Source: Bacteroidales bacterium
GTDB lineage: Bacteria > Bacteroidota > Bacteroidia > Bacteroidales > F082
NCBI GenBank assembly: GCA_017460915.1
Contig: JAFUAA010000046.1
Span: forward strand, 1-64,000
Length of the DNA: 64,000 nucleotides
Direction: 5' to 3'
How positions within the stretch are numbered: the stretch's first letter is position 1; every line of letters starts with the position of its first letter. Below, piece by piece: positions 61,968 to 64,000 of this stretch. Both the position numbers and the translations under genes were made by a program. The notes under the pieces were generated by a model. That model searched no databases. It was not told the DNA's origin and saw only the letters and a program-made list of their open reading frames with translations.

Positions 61968-64000
61968 ATGGATGCAAAATTCTCACCCAGGGTTCGTGCC
62001 ATTTTGTCACTCAGCCACCAAGAAGCGCAGCGCTTGGGCAATGCTTATGTCGGGTTGGAGCACCTGTTTTTGGGCATGTTGCGCGAAGGCGGCAGCAGTG
62101 CCATTACCATCTTGGAACGACTCAACCTGAACATCGAAGTCTTCTCGAAGAAACTGGAAGCCTCGGTACGCACGGCCAACAGCAACCCCAACAGCGTGCT
62201 CGCCCTGCCCCTCACCAAGCAGGCCGAGCGCGTGCTGAAGTTCACCTATATCATCGCCAAGGAGTTCCATTCCGACATCGTCCGCTCCGAGCACCTGATG
62301 ATGGCCATCCTGCACGAGAAGAACAACATCATCTCGCAAAACCTTGAGTTTGAGGGCATAAACTACGACAACTTCAAACAGGAATACGTCCATTTTCATA
62401 TGGAAAACGGCGGTGAATTGCCCATGGATGCCAACCAAGACGATGCATCGGCCTCTCAAAACTTCGATGATGACGACGACTTCGACGACTTGATGAACGA
62501 CATCCAGCCGCAACAAGAACGCCCCAAAAAGACGAGCAACATCAAGAGCAAGACGCCCGTGCTCGACAACTTTGGCCGCGACCTCACCAAGGCCGCCGAG
62601 GAGAACCGCCTCGACCCCATCGTGGGCCGTGAGCGCGAGCTGGAGCGCATCGCCCAAATCCTGAGCCGACGCAAAAAGAACAACCCCATATTAATAGGTG
62701 AGCCTGGTGTGGGCAAGTCGGCCATCGCCGAGGGCTTGGCCATCCGCATTGTGCAGCACCACGTGCCGCGCACGTTGTTCAACAAGCGCGTCGTCATGCT
62801 CGACATCGGCTCGGTGGTGGCCGGCACCAAATATCGCGGCCAGTTTGAGGAACGCATCAAAGGCATCCTCAACGAATTGAGCAACAACCACGACATCATC
62901 CTTTTCGTCGACGAAATCCATACTTTGGTCGGTGCGGGCAATGCCAACGGCTCGCTCGACGCCAGCAATATGTTCAAGCCCGCCCTGGCGCGCGGCGAGT
63001 TGCAATGCATCGGTTCCACCACTTTGGACGAATACCGCCAATACATCGAGAAGGACGGTGCCTTGGAGCGCCGTTTCCAGAAGATTCTCGTCGAGCCGAC
63101 CTCGCCCACCGAGACCATCGAAATCCTGAATAACATCAAGCCCAGATACGAAGACCACCATTCGGTGACCTACACGCCTGAAGCCCTTGAGGCTTGCGTG
63201 AAGCTCACCGACCGTTACCTCAGCGAGCGTCACCTGCCCGACAAGGCCATCGACGCCTTGGACGAAGCTGGTGCGCGCGTCCACATCAAGAACATCGACG
63301 TGCCGAGCGAAATTACGGAGTTGGAGCATCGCCTCGAAGAGGTGCGCAAGGACAAGAAAGCCGCTGTCAGCGAGCAGAAGTTTGAGGAGGCAGGAATGTA
63401 CCGCAACGAGGAAGTGAAAATCCTTGACCGCCTCGAAGCTGCCAAAAAGGCATGGGAAGACAACACCATCAGCCACCGCCAGACTGTGACGGAGCAGAAC
63501 GTCGCGGAAGTCGTCGCCATGATGACAGGCGTGCCCGTGCAACGCATCGCCAAGAACGAAGGCGACCGCCTGATGAGCATGGAGAGCGAGCTGGCAGGCA
63601 CCGTCATCGGCCAGGACGACGCCATCAAGAAGGTGACCAAGGCCATTCGCCGCAACCGCGCCGGACTGAAAGACCCGAACCGTCCTATTGGCTCGTTCAT
63701 TTTCCTCGGCCCTACGGGTGTCGGTAAGACCTATCTCGCCAAAGTGTTGGCCAAGTTCCTCTTCGACAGCGAAGACGCGCTCATCCGCATTGATATGAGC
63801 GAATACATGGAGAAGTTCGCCGTGTCGCGTCTCGTCGGAGCGCCTCCAGGATACGTTGGTTATGAAGAAGGAGGACAGCTCACCGAGAAAGTGCGCCGCA
63901 AGCCCTACTCCATCGTACTTTTGGACGAAATCGAGAAGGCCCACCCTGACGTGTTCAACCTGTTGCTGCAAGTGCTCGACGACGGTCAGCTCACCGACAG
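61968..64000 (+). CDS. clpC: ClpC-type ATP-dependent Clp protease ATP-binding subunit (partial, runs off the right edge)
   Basis: The first about 677 residues are present. The N-terminal double Clp repeat starts [20 protein letters not shown] and includes [13 protein letters not shown] and [14 protein letters not shown]. After an acidic linker ([13 protein letters not shown]) comes the first AAA+ module: [20 protein letters not shown], Walker [15 protein letters not shown] and Walker [16 protein letters not shown] middle coiled coil with a UVR-like stretch (about 63320-63440) follows, then the second module: [15 protein letters not shown] and [18 protein letters not shown]. ClpC unfolds substrates and feeds them to ClpP. 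Start ATG 61968 is supported by the family N-terminus. No frameshift is seen. Confidence 0.96.
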   Translation, partial: MDAKFSPRVRAILSLSHQEAQRLGNAYVGLEHLFLGMLREGGSSAITILERLNLNIEVFSKKLEASVRTANSNPNSVLALPLTKQAERVLKFTYIIAKEFHSDIVRSEHLMMAILHEKNNIISQNLEFEGINYDNFKQEYVHFHMENGGELPMDANQDDASASQNFDDDDDFDDLMNDIQPQQERPKKTSNIKSKTPVLDNFGRDLTKAAEENRLDPIVGRERELERIAQILSRRKKNNPILIGEPGVGKSAIAEGLAIRIVQHHVPRTLFNKRVVMLDIGSVVAGTKYRGQFEERIKGILNELSNNHDIILFVDEIHTLVGAGNANGSLDASNMFKPALARGELQCIGSTTLDEYRQYIEKDGALERRFQKILVEPTSPTETIEILNNIKPRYEDHHSVTYTPEALEACVKLTDRYLSERHLPDKAIDALDEAGARVHIKNIDVPSEITELEHRLEEVRKDKKAAVSEQKFEEAGMYRNEEVKILDRLEAAKKAWEDNTISHRQTVTEQNVAEVVAMMTGVPVQRIAKNEGDRLMSMESELAGTVIGQDDAIKKVTKAIRRNRAGLKDPNRPIGSFIFLGPTGVGKTYLAKVLAKFLFDSEDALIRIDMSEYMEKFAVSRLVGAPPGYVGYEEGGQLTEKVRRKPYSIVLLDEIEKAHPDVFNLLLQVLDDGQLTD

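Noticed and set aside
62691..63971. A 426-codon minus-strand open frame antisense to clpC
   Set aside because: The plus strand encodes an unmistakable ClpC; the minus frame is a shadow.

Overview
The window reads as chromosome of a member of the Bacteroidetes, most likely order Bacteroidales. The evidence is the -7 promoter box TAnnTTTG in front of many genes, A-rich start regions without clear Shine-Dalgarno sites, typical lipoprotein and 'AQ' signal peptides, and family content (SPFH cluster, DUF6427 protein, NfnAB-type fusion, GH3/beta-lactamase fusion, RsrI-type methylase). Genus cannot be fixed from the sequence.

Layout. 1-5.2 kb: remains of large secreted surface-protein genes, broken by frameshifts and a stop, with a strongly folded untranslated leader (5000-5273). 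5.5-10.3 kb: secreted alpha/beta hydrolase, an SPFH/ribbon-helix-helix gene cluster and an M48 lipoprotein protease. 10.3-15.6 kb: LuxR-type response regulator beside a broken TPR histidine kinase, then three secreted proteins, two of them broken. 15.6-18.4 kb: a MurD-type ligase overlapping a MurL-type glutamyl epimerase, a probable alternative route to D-Glu in peptidoglycan. 18.4-29 kb: YqgE, DUF2490 protein, Cthe_2159-like lipoprotein, M16 protease, TonB-dependent receptor-like protein, C69 dipeptidase. 29.1-31 kb: an EcoRI/RsrI-type restriction-modification pair, both genes frameshifted. 31-44.5 kb: SDR, MMPL/RND exporter, LolA-like protein, GH3/beta-lactamase fusion, TlpA-like protein, rnhB, DUF6427, purD, glycosyltransferase, ahcY. 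44.7-48.5 kb: two related lipoproteins, MATE exporter, prohibitin-like protein. 48.5-52 kb: a wrecked type I restriction locus (hsdM, hsdS) invaded by a REP-associated tyrosine transposase (RAYT) and its REP palindromes. 52-64 kb: TonB-dependent receptor, MORN-type YwqK protein, NfnAB-type oxidoreductase, TPR protein, gyrA, a transposase-nuclease remnant, and the 5' two thirds of clpC.

Three themes run through the window. First, many accessory genes carry frameshifts or stops (surface proteins, histidine kinase, both restriction systems), whereas housekeeping genes (murD, murL, purD, ahcY, rnhB, gyrA, clpC) are open. Second, at least four families of short palindromic repeats are scattered here and several are translated inside or at the ends of genes (murD, murL, gyrA, hsdM, hsdS, MATE, RAYT). 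Third, both restriction-modification loci carry slippage-type lesions: a likely 8-bp loss in the EcoRI-like gene, an exact 11-bp tandem duplication in hsdM and a G9 tract in hsdS. No tRNA, rRNA or CRISPR array was recognised.
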